The position numbers and the translations under genes were made by a program. The notes beneath the pieces were generated by a model. It worked only from the letters and a program-made list of their open reading frames with translations. It made no database searches and had not been told where the DNA came from. Positions 54,301-60,521 of a stretch of DNA of 64,000 nt are shown here, in pieces (position 1 is the first letter of the stretch; every line of letters starts with the position of its first letter). The DNA is from JANXSF01 sp043745195 (lineage in GTDB: Bacteria; Acidobacteriota; Terriglobia; Bryobacterales; Bryobacteraceae): contig JAYTTF010000125.1 in assembly GCA_043745195.1 (NCBI GenBank), positions 1 to 64,000 of the forward strand. The letters are read 5' to 3'.

Positions 54301-54473
54301 GCACCTTCACGCGTGTCCAAACGCAGCCCGGCCATTCGCTTTTTTTCGTCTGGCCCATGACATGTAAAACACTTGTCGGAAAGGATAGGACGAATGTCGC
54401 GGCTGAAGTCCAGTTTTGCCGGAGCGGAGAACGCAAACCCCGTCCAAATGCAGCAAGCTAATAATTTGCTCAT
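51333..54473 (-). CDS. PSCyt1/DUF1549/LamG/DUF1553 (PSD1) cytochrome-type protein
   Basis: 1046 residues. Signal peptide (MSKLLACCIWTGFAFSAP), then the planctomycete cytochrome C domain with one heme site CFTCH in SDKCFTCHGPDEKKRM. DUF1549 follows (LSFDLTGLPPTPAEISQFM; WLDLARYADTHGYH), then a concanavalin-like LamG insert near 420-620 (ALAFWVKPTGDKKMVFL), then DUF1553 (NRYWQGYFGIGLVKTAEDFG; CVARRAVTNTPLQALVL). Function of the family is not known; proposed roles involve polysaccharide breakdown or extracytoplasmic electron transfer. The DUF1501 partner is directly downstream and probably cotranscribed. Confidence 0.93.
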   Translation of the reverse strand: MSKLLACCIWTGFAFSAPAKLDFSRDIRPILSDKCFTCHGPDEKKRMAGLRLDTREGAFGERKNGAVIVPGNSAGSKLMDRIAHQKTALRMPPASAGEALTEKQIGLIKQWIDGGAPWSMHWAFEAPKPQIIPEVKTKGLAKNGIDPFVLARLEKEGLKLSQPADRSTILRRLSFDLTGLPPTPAEISQFMADKSPTAYEKQVDRLLGSKQYGEKMAMGWLDLARYADTHGYHIDSHRDMWPWRDWLIRSFNENKPFDQFTIEQLAGDLMPGANVDTKTASGFNRNHMINFEGGAIPEEYQAEYVADRVETTSVVWMGLTMGCSKCHDHKYDPIRQKDYYQMAAFFNTLPEKGLDGRKGNAEPMMLLPSPEKLLLDELGTVIPSKEKLLPEKEVMAMQLKWEKSNFGKFPPNPRQGLIAHYEFEDSLTDVAGGYRHGHSTEGEMFYGDGVVGRAAAFGGQQMRAELPGTSDIDLGHPFALAFWVKPTGDKKMVFLSQMEEGGRGWNIQWEEPEAIPGLKLVASVKITFSAGAEKSMALLSKTKIAQGEWTHITLTGDGTGELGLRVFLNGKPESFDVSGDASLKSTGTNAALRIQGGVGGLFGQLDDLRIYGNAATQKLAEQLVVDEPLRWMVFNGTTKRNRDQAFRIRDYYLMNEAPEDKRKVYRDLKEMKAQRDRLELSAPSVMVMSEMEKPRDTFILARGDYATKGEKVTANSPAMLEPIESGLPKNRYGLARWLVNPNHPLTARVAVNRYWQGYFGIGLVKTAEDFGSQGEPPSHPELLDYLATEFVRSGWDVKAMQKMIVTSAAYRQSSQVTAALHELDPENRLLARGPRFRLPAETLRDNALFVSGLLNNQLGGKSVFPYQPPGVWEELAYGGVYSAQVYNQSHGSDLYRRSMYTFWKRTAPPASLTTFDAPDREKCVARRAVTNTPLQALVLWNDPTYLESARALASRMIKEGGKESASRIRYGFELATGRKPQPKELVVLTALVKQQTEVYTKDAKAAGKLLLSGESPIDPSLNKSELAAWTTLASTILNLDEVITKE

Positions 54474-54503
54474 GAAAAGAATCTCATTAAGATTCTATCG
54501 GAT

Positions 54504-55463
54504 TTACGCCACCTCAACTAGCTCCGGGGCCGGCAGCAGCTTGGCGCTCGCCGACTGCCACGACGCTTGGCACTCCTCGGCTGCGTCCACTCCCTTAATG
54601 GTGATTGAAAATTTCCCTGCGTCGGTCCGGGTGATTTGCCCCTGTTCTTTTAAATACCAAAGGCTGAATTCAAGGTGTTCTCTTGGAACGCCTAACAAGT
54701 CTTCCAACTCCTGAATGCTCATCACAGCCGCCTCAGGATCTTTCAAGCGCTTGGTATAGAGTAATCCCAGCAAGCCGGCTCGTTTGCGTTTTTCATCACC
54801 AACACCTTTGGTCGCCGATTGTTGATCGAAAATCCGCCATCGCCGCGAACGATGAATTTGAGTTTTTATGTCGTAAGCTGCACGTTGTTCCGGGTCACTA
54901 AGCACCTTGTAAGCTTCTGTGATTGCCCGGAACACTGCAGTATTTCCTGAATCCTTATTGTCTGGATGATACCTTTGCGCCATCAGCCGGTAGATCCTGT
55001 GAATCGTTTCCGGATCAGCCTTGGCGTGCAACTGCATCAGTTCATAGTAATCCTCAACCGATTCCAAATTTACGAATTCCTTCTTCGATGGCCCTTCGTT
55101 TTTCGGATTGCTCGTCTTCTGATTACTGCTTTCCTCGTTCTTTGACTTCTGATTGTCAGCAGTATTATTCAGAAACAGCAGCCCCATCCTGAAACGGCCG
55201 CTTTGCGTTGGACGACACCATCGAATGGACGCCTTTTGCCGTTTTTCCCCTTCACCCCAATTGCCAATCAACAAAACTTCTGCATGCAGACTAAGGTTTG
55301 TCTGGCAAACGATTCCCACGCCGCCTTCTCCTGAGTCAAACACTTCAACAGCCACGCTTTCATACTTGCCCGTTTTTGTGGAGTACTGAAGTTGAATCGG
55401 CTCAGCACGTTGTCGGGTTCGCGATTGTGTGCGTCGGTCGCCGGAAATTGGTTCCGTTGTCAT
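54504..55463 (-). CDS. PilZ domain - J domain - winged-helix-like fusion protein
   Basis: 319 residues. Residues about 9-98 form a PilZ-like barrel (RTRQRAEPIQLQYSTKTG; SIRWCRPTQSGRFRMGLLFL), which in other proteins binds cyclic-di-GMP. A polar Asn/Ser/Lys linker spans 99-130. Residues 135-200 are a J domain with the DnaK-stimulating motif HPD at 166-168 (YRLMAQRYHPDNKDSG; ITEAYKVLSDPEQRAAYD). Residues about 228-295 (LLGLLYTKRLKDPEAAVMSI; FSLWYLKEQGQITRTDAGKF) look like a winged helix. I do not know this three-part combination as a named protein. A second PilZ gene lies 95 bases upstream in the same direction, with the same RWCRPT-SG segment. Confidence 0.85.
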   Translation of the reverse strand: MTTEPISGDRRTQSRTRQRAEPIQLQYSTKTGKYESVAVEVFDSGEGGVGIVCQTNLSLHAEVLLIGNWGEGEKRQKASIRWCRPTQSGRFRMGLLFLNNTADNQKSKNEESSNQKTSNPKNEGPSKKEFVNLESVEDYYELMQLHAKADPETIHRIYRLMAQRYHPDNKDSGNTAVFRAITEAYKVLSDPEQRAAYDIKTQIHRSRRWRIFDQQSATKGVGDEKRKRAGLLGLLYTKRLKDPEAAVMSIQELEDLLGVPREHLEFSLWYLKEQGQITRTDAGKFSITIKGVDAAEECQASWQSASAKLLPAPELVEVA

Positions 55464-55558
55464 CTCTTTACTTTTCGGCGAAAAGCTTCACTATTCATAT
55501 CAGGATCTCCCTGGAAACTCCTAGAGAAAACCTACTGCTGCTTCCCAGGGGGAATCCC

Positions 55559-55891
55559 TTACTTCCCTGTATCTTCCCCCATCAGCATTGGCTCCCCTAA
55601 AAGGTGAAGACCTATCCGGTAGTGGCCACTCTTCGTCGGTCTGCACCAACGCACGGAACATCTTTGTTCAATGCGGAGCCCCTCCCATTTCATCAGAATG
55701 CTCACCTCTGAATGCTGCCGCAAAGCTTGCTCTGCACTTACCCCTAAACCTCTGTGATCCAAGTTCAGCAGTTGCGCAACAAACTCACGGTACACCCCAG
55801 TGCCGTCTGAGTAGCGAATTTCCAAACCAGATGGTGGAATTCGCAGCCGGCCCTGGCTGCGTTTTTCTACGGTTCCTTCGATTGTTATCAT
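55559..55891 (-). CDS. PilZ domain protein
   Basis: 110 residues, a single PilZ-like domain. The N-terminal RSQGRLRIPPSG fits the RxxxR-type ligand loop, and LLNLDHRGLGVSAEQAL the DxSxxG-like loop (N-x-D-x-x-G here). The C-terminal VRWCRPTKSGHYRIGLHLL is nearly the same as the matching part of the PilZ half of the downstream fusion, so the two domains are probably related by duplication. Likely cytosolic cyclic-di-GMP receptor or PilZ-fold adaptor. Divergent from the SDR gene. Confidence 0.82.
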   Translation of the reverse strand: MITIEGTVEKRSQGRLRIPPSGLEIRYSDGTGVYREFVAQLLNLDHRGLGVSAEQALRQHSEVSILMKWEGLRIEQRCSVRWCRPTKSGHYRIGLHLLGEPMLMGEDTGK

Positions 55892-55994
55892 TTCGGAATA
55901 ACCAACTCAGCCATTCCTAGGCCGGGGAATCAATTTGCGCTACCATAACCCTTCTGGTTTCCTCTTCGGCACAAATCAGGAAGGAGATACAATT

Positions 55995-56756
55995 TTGCAC
56001 GCAACTAGCTTGGATGGAAAAACGGCTCTTGTAACCGGAGGCGGCCGCGGGATTGGAAAGGCCATTGCCCACCGCTTTGCCCAAGCCGGTGCCAATGTCG
56101 TAATCGCCAGCAGGAAATTGGAGAACCTGGAAAACACAGTCAAAGAATTTCGCGACCTGCCCGGCAAAACGGCCCCATTTGCCTGTCACGTTGGCCGCAA
56201 GGACGACTTAGAAGGCCTGGTCAACTACACTGAAAAACTCTTCGGTCCAGTGGATATCCTCGTGAATAACTCGGCCACCAACATTGGCCAGGGTCCGGCC
56301 CTCGAAGTAAGCGATGAGGCTATTCTAAAAACTTTAGAAGTAAACGTTCTGGCCGCCCATCGTTTGATCAAACTGACGGCTCCAAAGATGATTGAGCGCG
56401 GTGGCGGTTCCATCATCAACATTGCATCTATTGCTGGTTTACGCCCCCAACCTCATGGGCTGGTTTATTCCTTCACCAAGGCTGGATTGATCATGATGAC
56501 TCGCGTTTGGGCTATCGAGTTTGGCCCTTTTAATGTCCGGGTAAATGCTATCTGCCCTGGCCTGATTGAAACGGAATTCAGCTCCTTCTTCTGGCAGAAC
56601 GAACAGCACATGGCTATGCTTCGCACCACTCAACCGATTCCCAGAACAGGCAAGCCTGAAGAGATCGGCGGCATGGCTCTTTTTCTAGCAGGACCGGAAT
56701 CCAGCTTCGTCACCGGGCAAACATTTGTGATCGACGGCGGGGCTACTGCCAAATGA
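55995..56756 (+). CDS. Short-chain dehydrogenase/reductase (classical SDR)
   Basis: 253 residues from TTG 55995, which has AGGAG at 55982-55986, eight bases upstream; the frame is open to 55935 without a better start. Cofactor motif TGGGRGIG, NNSA motif, catalytic S145, Y158 and K162 (INIASIAGLRPQPHGLVYSF), and the ending SFVTGQTFVIDGGATAK. Classical SDR of the FabG-like/glucose dehydrogenase type; substrate not evident. Its stop overlaps a PaaI-type thioesterase start (ATGA), which suggests a joint role in fatty-acyl or aromatic acyl-CoA metabolism. Confidence 0.9.
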   Translation: MHATSLDGKTALVTGGGRGIGKAIAHRFAQAGANVVIASRKLENLENTVKEFRDLPGKTAPFACHVGRKDDLEGLVNYTEKLFGPVDILVNNSATNIGQGPALEVSDEAILKTLEVNVLAAHRLIKLTAPKMIERGGGSIINIASIAGLRPQPHGLVYSFTKAGLIMMTRVWAIEFGPFNVRVNAICPGLIETEFSSFFWQNEQHMAMLRTTQPIPRTGKPEEIGGMALFLAGPESSFVTGQTFVIDGGATAK

Positions 56757-57127
56757 TGGACAATTTTGAGGCTTTGCTGAAGATTCGTGTGGTGAAAAAG
56801 CATGAAGATGGCGTGACCGTTTCCATGCCGTTGCGGCCAGAGTTTATGAACAATTCCGGCGTTTTGCATGGCGGGGTGATCGCCACTCTTGCCGATGAAG
56901 CAGTGGGCTTTTCAGTAGATAATCACTTCCATCGCAAACAACTGATTACCACCACTGAACTGAAGGTGAACTATTTGTTGCCGGTGGTAGGAAAGCGATT
57001 GTCTGCCCGTTGCCATTTGGTTCGTGTGGGTAGGCATTTGTGCGTTGGACGCGTAGACCTCATCGATGATCGGAAAAGGCTGGTAGCCATCGCTACGGCA
57101 ACTTATATGCTCTTGGGTGAAAAGTAA
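56753..57127 (+). CDS. PaaI-family hotdog thioesterase
   Basis: 124 residues. Hotdog fold with the PaaI signature NNSGVLHGGVIATLADEAVG, where the catalytic Asp/Glu and Asn residues lie, and the strand-rich C-terminal half (TTTELKVNYLLPVVGKRL; LVAIATATYMLLG). Hydrolyses acyl-CoA thioesters, commonly aryl-acetyl-CoA; chain preference unknown. Coupled to the SDR gene by ATGA overlap. A strong terminator follows. Confidence 0.9.
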   Translation: MMDNFEALLKIRVVKKHEDGVTVSMPLRPEFMNNSGVLHGGVIATLADEAVGFSVDNHFHRKQLITTTELKVNYLLPVVGKRLSARCHLVRVGRHLCVGRVDLIDDRKRLVAIATATYMLLGEK

Positions 57128-57166
57128 AAGTGGGGCAAGCCAGTAGATTCAGCTTGCCCCACTTTT
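57126..57166. terminator. Bidirectional intrinsic terminator
   Basis: A perfect 15-bp stem AAAAGTGGGGCAAGC (57126-57140) with GCTTGCCCCACTTTT (57152-57166) and an 11-base loop. T-runs at both outer ends make it work in both directions, for the PaaI gene ending at 57127 and the convergent DUF481 gene ending at 57185. Confidence 0.93.
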
Positions 57167-57184
57167 AGTCAACTACCCTGCGGT

Positions 57185-58261
57185 TTATTTTGCGAACGTG
57201 AAGCCCAAGCCGGTGGTATAAAGAATGTCGTTTTTCTTCCGTCCTGGTGCGGGGTTGCTTAGGTACCGATCCCCAAATGCCGCGTTCCACGTTAGAAACT
57301 TGGTCAACTTGGCGCTGATGCCTGCATCGAAATTTTGACGATAGTTTCCAGAGTTGCTTAGATTGTTGAACATTCGATAGTTTTGGTACAAACTAGCGCG
57401 GCTGCTTAATTTATAGGTGAAATCGTCACCCCAGTAAGCTTCCATAGAGTTTCTGGTGAAAGGAAGTTTCGGCTTACCTGGATCAAATTTTTCACGGTTG
57501 TAATCGCCACCACCCAACAGGTCTAAACGTCCCCGTTCCGCCTTCCATGCAATATAGCCAAGGCCGCCGCCAAAGACCGCTCGCAGGTCAAGACTCTGGA
57601 ACTTATCATATTCATAGTCGTTGAATGTATTCACGAATAAGCGAGGCTTCAGGTTGCGATTGTACGCCCATCCGCCGCGCACTGCCTGGGCTGTAGGAGA
57701 CGAAATTCCATTCACGTCGGCTGAAGCCTTGATGAAGTTGAAATAAATGGTGGTCTTATCCGTATTGGTCACGCGCGAGCCGCTGATTGGCGTAATAAAC
57801 GAAGTTGTCTTTGCGTTTCCCGAAGTACCCGCTAATCCAATGTTCCCTGCAAAAATCCATAAGTCGCGAAAATGAGGTTTCAACATTCGCTCATAGGCTG
57901 TTTGTTCTGCACCGTTACGAAGAGTGACAATTTCAGTTGCTGTAACGGATTGCTTTGCTCCTGCTGCCGTAACCTCTACCTTCTCGCCCGCTGTTGCTAG
58001 GGTGCCCTGTACCGTTTTGCCGTCACTCAACACAACGTTGATCGGCGTGTCAACAATCACTGATGTGACCTTGTCCCAATCAAGGGTGACCACGCCGAAA
58101 TTGTCGGTCTTGATGGTGACGGTTTTGGCGTCCTTCTTTACAACGCTTCCTGTTACCTTGTCTCCGTTCTTCATTACGATCTGGTCAGACCAGCCGTTGG
58201 TGCACATAAGCAAAGCTGTAACTATCGGCGAAGCTTGCCGAATCATACTCTTAAAGCTCAT
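57185..58261 (-). CDS. DUF481 outer-membrane beta-barrel protein
   Basis: 358 residues. Signal region MSFKSMIRQASPIVTALLMC, then a soluble N-domain of about 100 residues with repeated short strands (DQIVMKNGDKVTGSVVKKDA; TPINVVLSDGKTVQGTL), then a DUF481 barrel from about 130 (GNIGLAGTSGNAKTTSF; FVNTFNDYEYDKFQSLDLRA; GGGLGYIAWKAERGRLDLLG) ending in aromatic GLGFTFAK. DUF481 (YdiY-like) barrels are poorly characterised; some respond to acid. Its role is unknown. First gene upstream of the bidirectional terminator, apparently on its own promoter in the 160-base gap above it. Confidence 0.88.
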   Translation of the reverse strand: MSFKSMIRQASPIVTALLMCTNGWSDQIVMKNGDKVTGSVVKKDAKTVTIKTDNFGVVTLDWDKVTSVIVDTPINVVLSDGKTVQGTLATAGEKVEVTAAGAKQSVTATEIVTLRNGAEQTAYERMLKPHFRDLWIFAGNIGLAGTSGNAKTTSFITPISGSRVTNTDKTTIYFNFIKASADVNGISSPTAQAVRGGWAYNRNLKPRLFVNTFNDYEYDKFQSLDLRAVFGGGLGYIAWKAERGRLDLLGGGDYNREKFDPGKPKLPFTRNSMEAYWGDDFTYKLSSRASLYQNYRMFNNLSNSGNYRQNFDAGISAKLTKFLTWNAAFGDRYLSNPAPGRKKNDILYTTGLGFTFAK

Positions 58262-58423
58262 TAGTTCTCCTGGTTTTGTTAGCGATTGTCCGCTCTCAAT
58301 TATATCTTAGATTGAAAGCTCAATCTTTATTGAATGCAGCAGATTATGCAAATGATTGGCCAAATAAACTCACAAGCATTATCAACTACTTACACACATT
58401 TTGAGAGAGTATTAGTTACCGCC

Positions 58424-58966
58424 TTAGGGTAGCGAAGGATGAAGAATTTTCAACCTTGCAGAAGCTGGGAGCGTTTGTCTTGCAGTTTCAAATCTATCCA
58501 CCAGCATCCATTGGTGCCGCAACTGTTCCATGCCCCCATAGTTGACACAAGGAAGCACTTCATACCATTGCCCCTTCTGCCGAATAGCCCCAATTCCAAT
58601 TGAGTTTTGTCCAATGCGAAAAGTAATTAGATTGGTGGGTTCAATTGAGTAATTGAAGATGGCACCTGCTCCATAAAGTGCGTTCGGCTGCAAATCCATA
58701 ATGTGAACAGAGGTTGCCTTCAAAATCTCCACTGATAATCTGTCCTCAATGTGCCTGACAATGAATTCTTCGCTTTCCCCAACCAAACATTCTGTTGATG
58801 CCGGGTGGACTAACTTTCGATAGGCCCTGGGATTTTTCTGCCTCACCGCTTCCACCCACTTGGCAAGAAACAAATCCAGACCTTCAGACGATTGCGCGGA
58901 AGCGATTGGGAGGACGACTTGAAGTAATCCTAAGAGTAGACCCGCTTGACGTGAGACTCCGCCCAT
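58424..58966 (-). CDS. Secreted protein of unknown function
   Basis: 180 residues. Signal peptide (GLLLGLLQVVLPIASAQ) followed by a mixed alpha/beta domain (GLDLFLAKWVEAVRQKNPRA; IGAIRQKGQWYEVLPCVNYG). I recognise no family; the fold could be SnoaL/NTF2-like given the helix-then-sheet order, but this is a guess. One of three consecutive minus-strand genes for exported proteins (with 59002 and 59703). Confidence 0.7.
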   Translation of the reverse strand: MGGVSRQAGLLLGLLQVVLPIASAQSSEGLDLFLAKWVEAVRQKNPRAYRKLVHPASTECLVGESEEFIVRHIEDRLSVEILKATSVHIMDLQPNALYGAGAIFNYSIEPTNLITFRIGQNSIGIGAIRQKGQWYEVLPCVNYGGMEQLRHQWMLVDRFETARQTLPASARLKILHPSLP

Positions 58967-59001
58967 CTACACATTATCGGCAGCAGTGTTGAGAACATTA
59001 G

Positions 59002-59643
59002 TTAATGCGAATCTGGTTTACCTACAACTTTAGGTTGCTCTTCGGTCAGATTGAAATCAAACAACATCCCGTTAGTCAATACGCGTAGTTTCCCGGATCC
59101 AAGCGGCTTGTTGTTTGTCACCAAAAACAGAGCCCCGTCGGTGCTTTCCCCAGGTACCAGCTTCGATGGCACAAAGGCAATGGCACTCGCTGCTGCCGCT
59201 GCCTTCAACCTCGCCGAACTTACTTCTGCCAAAGCCGACAACCGTCGTTGTTCATAGCCGCTGGTTGATCGTAGGTTCTTCATTCCGTACAACCCTTGCT
59301 CATAAGCCGAAACAAGTTTAGTCACTTCATTACGCCCGGCCTTATCCAAGAATTCCTGCACAACGTAGCGAGGTACCGAGGGTCTAACAACCGTTCCATC
59401 AGCGCGAACCCAAGTGAAATCGTCAAGCTTCAAAATAAGAGGCTTGGAAGATCCATTGGAAACAGCTACTTGCACAACGCTATACTCGCGGATCAGGGCA
59501 GGCAACTGCGCAAACATCACCGTCAGGCCATTGCGGGTCAAAGTTTGGTAAATCAGGCCGCCTGATTCGAATTCAATTACCTGGGCTGGAGCAAGGGCTA
59601 CGAATAAGAACAGATAAATAGCCAGCAAGCGGACGTGGCGCAT
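59002..59643 (-). CDS. Secreted protein of unknown function
   Basis: 213 residues from ATG 59643, which gives a signal peptide (MRHVRLLAIYLFLFVALAPA); the frame is open to 59706 without a better start. The body has a beta-rich front (YSVVQVAVSNGSSKPLILKL), reminiscent of an Ig-like assembly domain, a helical middle rich in Ala (SARLKAAAAASAIAFVPSK), and a beta-rich end. No known family identified. Lies between two other exported unknowns in the same direction. Confidence 0.7.
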   Translation of the reverse strand: MRHVRLLAIYLFLFVALAPAQVIEFESGGLIYQTLTRNGLTVMFAQLPALIREYSVVQVAVSNGSSKPLILKLDDFTWVRADGTVVRPSVPRYVVQEFLDKAGRNEVTKLVSAYEQGLYGMKNLRSTSGYEQRRLSALAEVSSARLKAAAAASAIAFVPSKLVPGESTDGALFLVTNNKPLGSGKLRVLTNGMLFDFNLTEEQPKVVGKPDSH

Positions 59644-59702
59644 TGATAACACTATGACACAGGACGGCTTCTGCGGCTCAAAGGTTTCCCGCCCTGGGGT
59701 CT

Positions 59703-60518
59703 TCATCGGGAAATCGTCTTTTCCACTTTTGCCTGCAACCGCCGCAACTGCTGCCGAAATAACTGATTCTGCGGGTAGCTGCGCGACAAATCAAGTAATA
59801 TTGCCTCCGCTCTGCTTGCCTGCTTTTCCCGCTCATAAAACACCGCCATCAATAGTTTGGCGAAGCCTGGAAAATAGCGGCCCCCTTTTGCAACCATTTC
59901 CAAATGCTCCAGCCCTTTTTTCTTATCACCCTTCGCCGTTTCCACCTTAACAACCCAACGCAGAATCCCTGGCAACGCTCCCAGCATATATTCGTTCACC
60001 CCGGTGGTGAGATACGCATCGTGGAATCCGGGCTCGATAGCCAACAATTTGTCCGCCCATCGCTGGCTTGTTTTACAAGGCTCAAAGCTGGCTAGGGATC
60101 GGCGTTCCACAAAAGCTATGTAATCGGTTTCCAGGCCATAAGTCATAGTCTGAGTGAACAGCGCATTCGTGTCCTTCTCATTGATCCGAAGCGCCTCGTC
60201 AGCCAAACGGCGAGCTTCTTTCAGATTCCCGTAAAATGCCGCTCTGGCATCCACATTGGGCTTAGCCTTGCTTCGCTTGCCTGTCTCAAAAAAATCTTCG
60301 CCCTCCCAAATGTTCAGTTGCTGAAACTCATTGAACAAAATAGCTGCCGCCCTCACTCCATGAGCCAAGGGATCGTGCAGATTCGCCGCCGTCAAATCCT
60401 GGACACCCTTGAAATCGAATTCGTAGAGCCGGGCAAAAGCACGGTCAACGGAGGTGTTGCTATTAGCCGCCGACGGTGAAGCTGCTAATAGCGTTTGAAT
60501 AAAATTTCGCCGATGCAT
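59703..60518 (-). CDS. TPR-like exported protein
   Basis: 271 residues. A Tat-like N-terminus (MHRRNFIQTLLAASPSAANS). The rest is helical with TPR-like pairs (FYGNLKEARRLADEALRINE; KKGLEHLEMVAKGGRYFPGF; ASRAEAILLDLSRSYPQNQLF). Probably a periplasmic protein-binding scaffold. It follows glnE by three bases on the same strand and may be cotranscribed. No enzymatic motif. Confidence 0.78.
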   Translation of the reverse strand: MHRRNFIQTLLAASPSAANSNTSVDRAFARLYEFDFKGVQDLTAANLHDPLAHGVRAAAILFNEFQQLNIWEGEDFFETGKRSKAKPNVDARAAFYGNLKEARRLADEALRINEKDTNALFTQTMTYGLETDYIAFVERRSLASFEPCKTSQRWADKLLAIEPGFHDAYLTTGVNEYMLGALPGILRWVVKVETAKGDKKKGLEHLEMVAKGGRYFPGFAKLLMAVFYEREKQASRAEAILLDLSRSYPQNQLFRQQLRRLQAKVEKTISR

Positions 60519-60521
60519 ACA

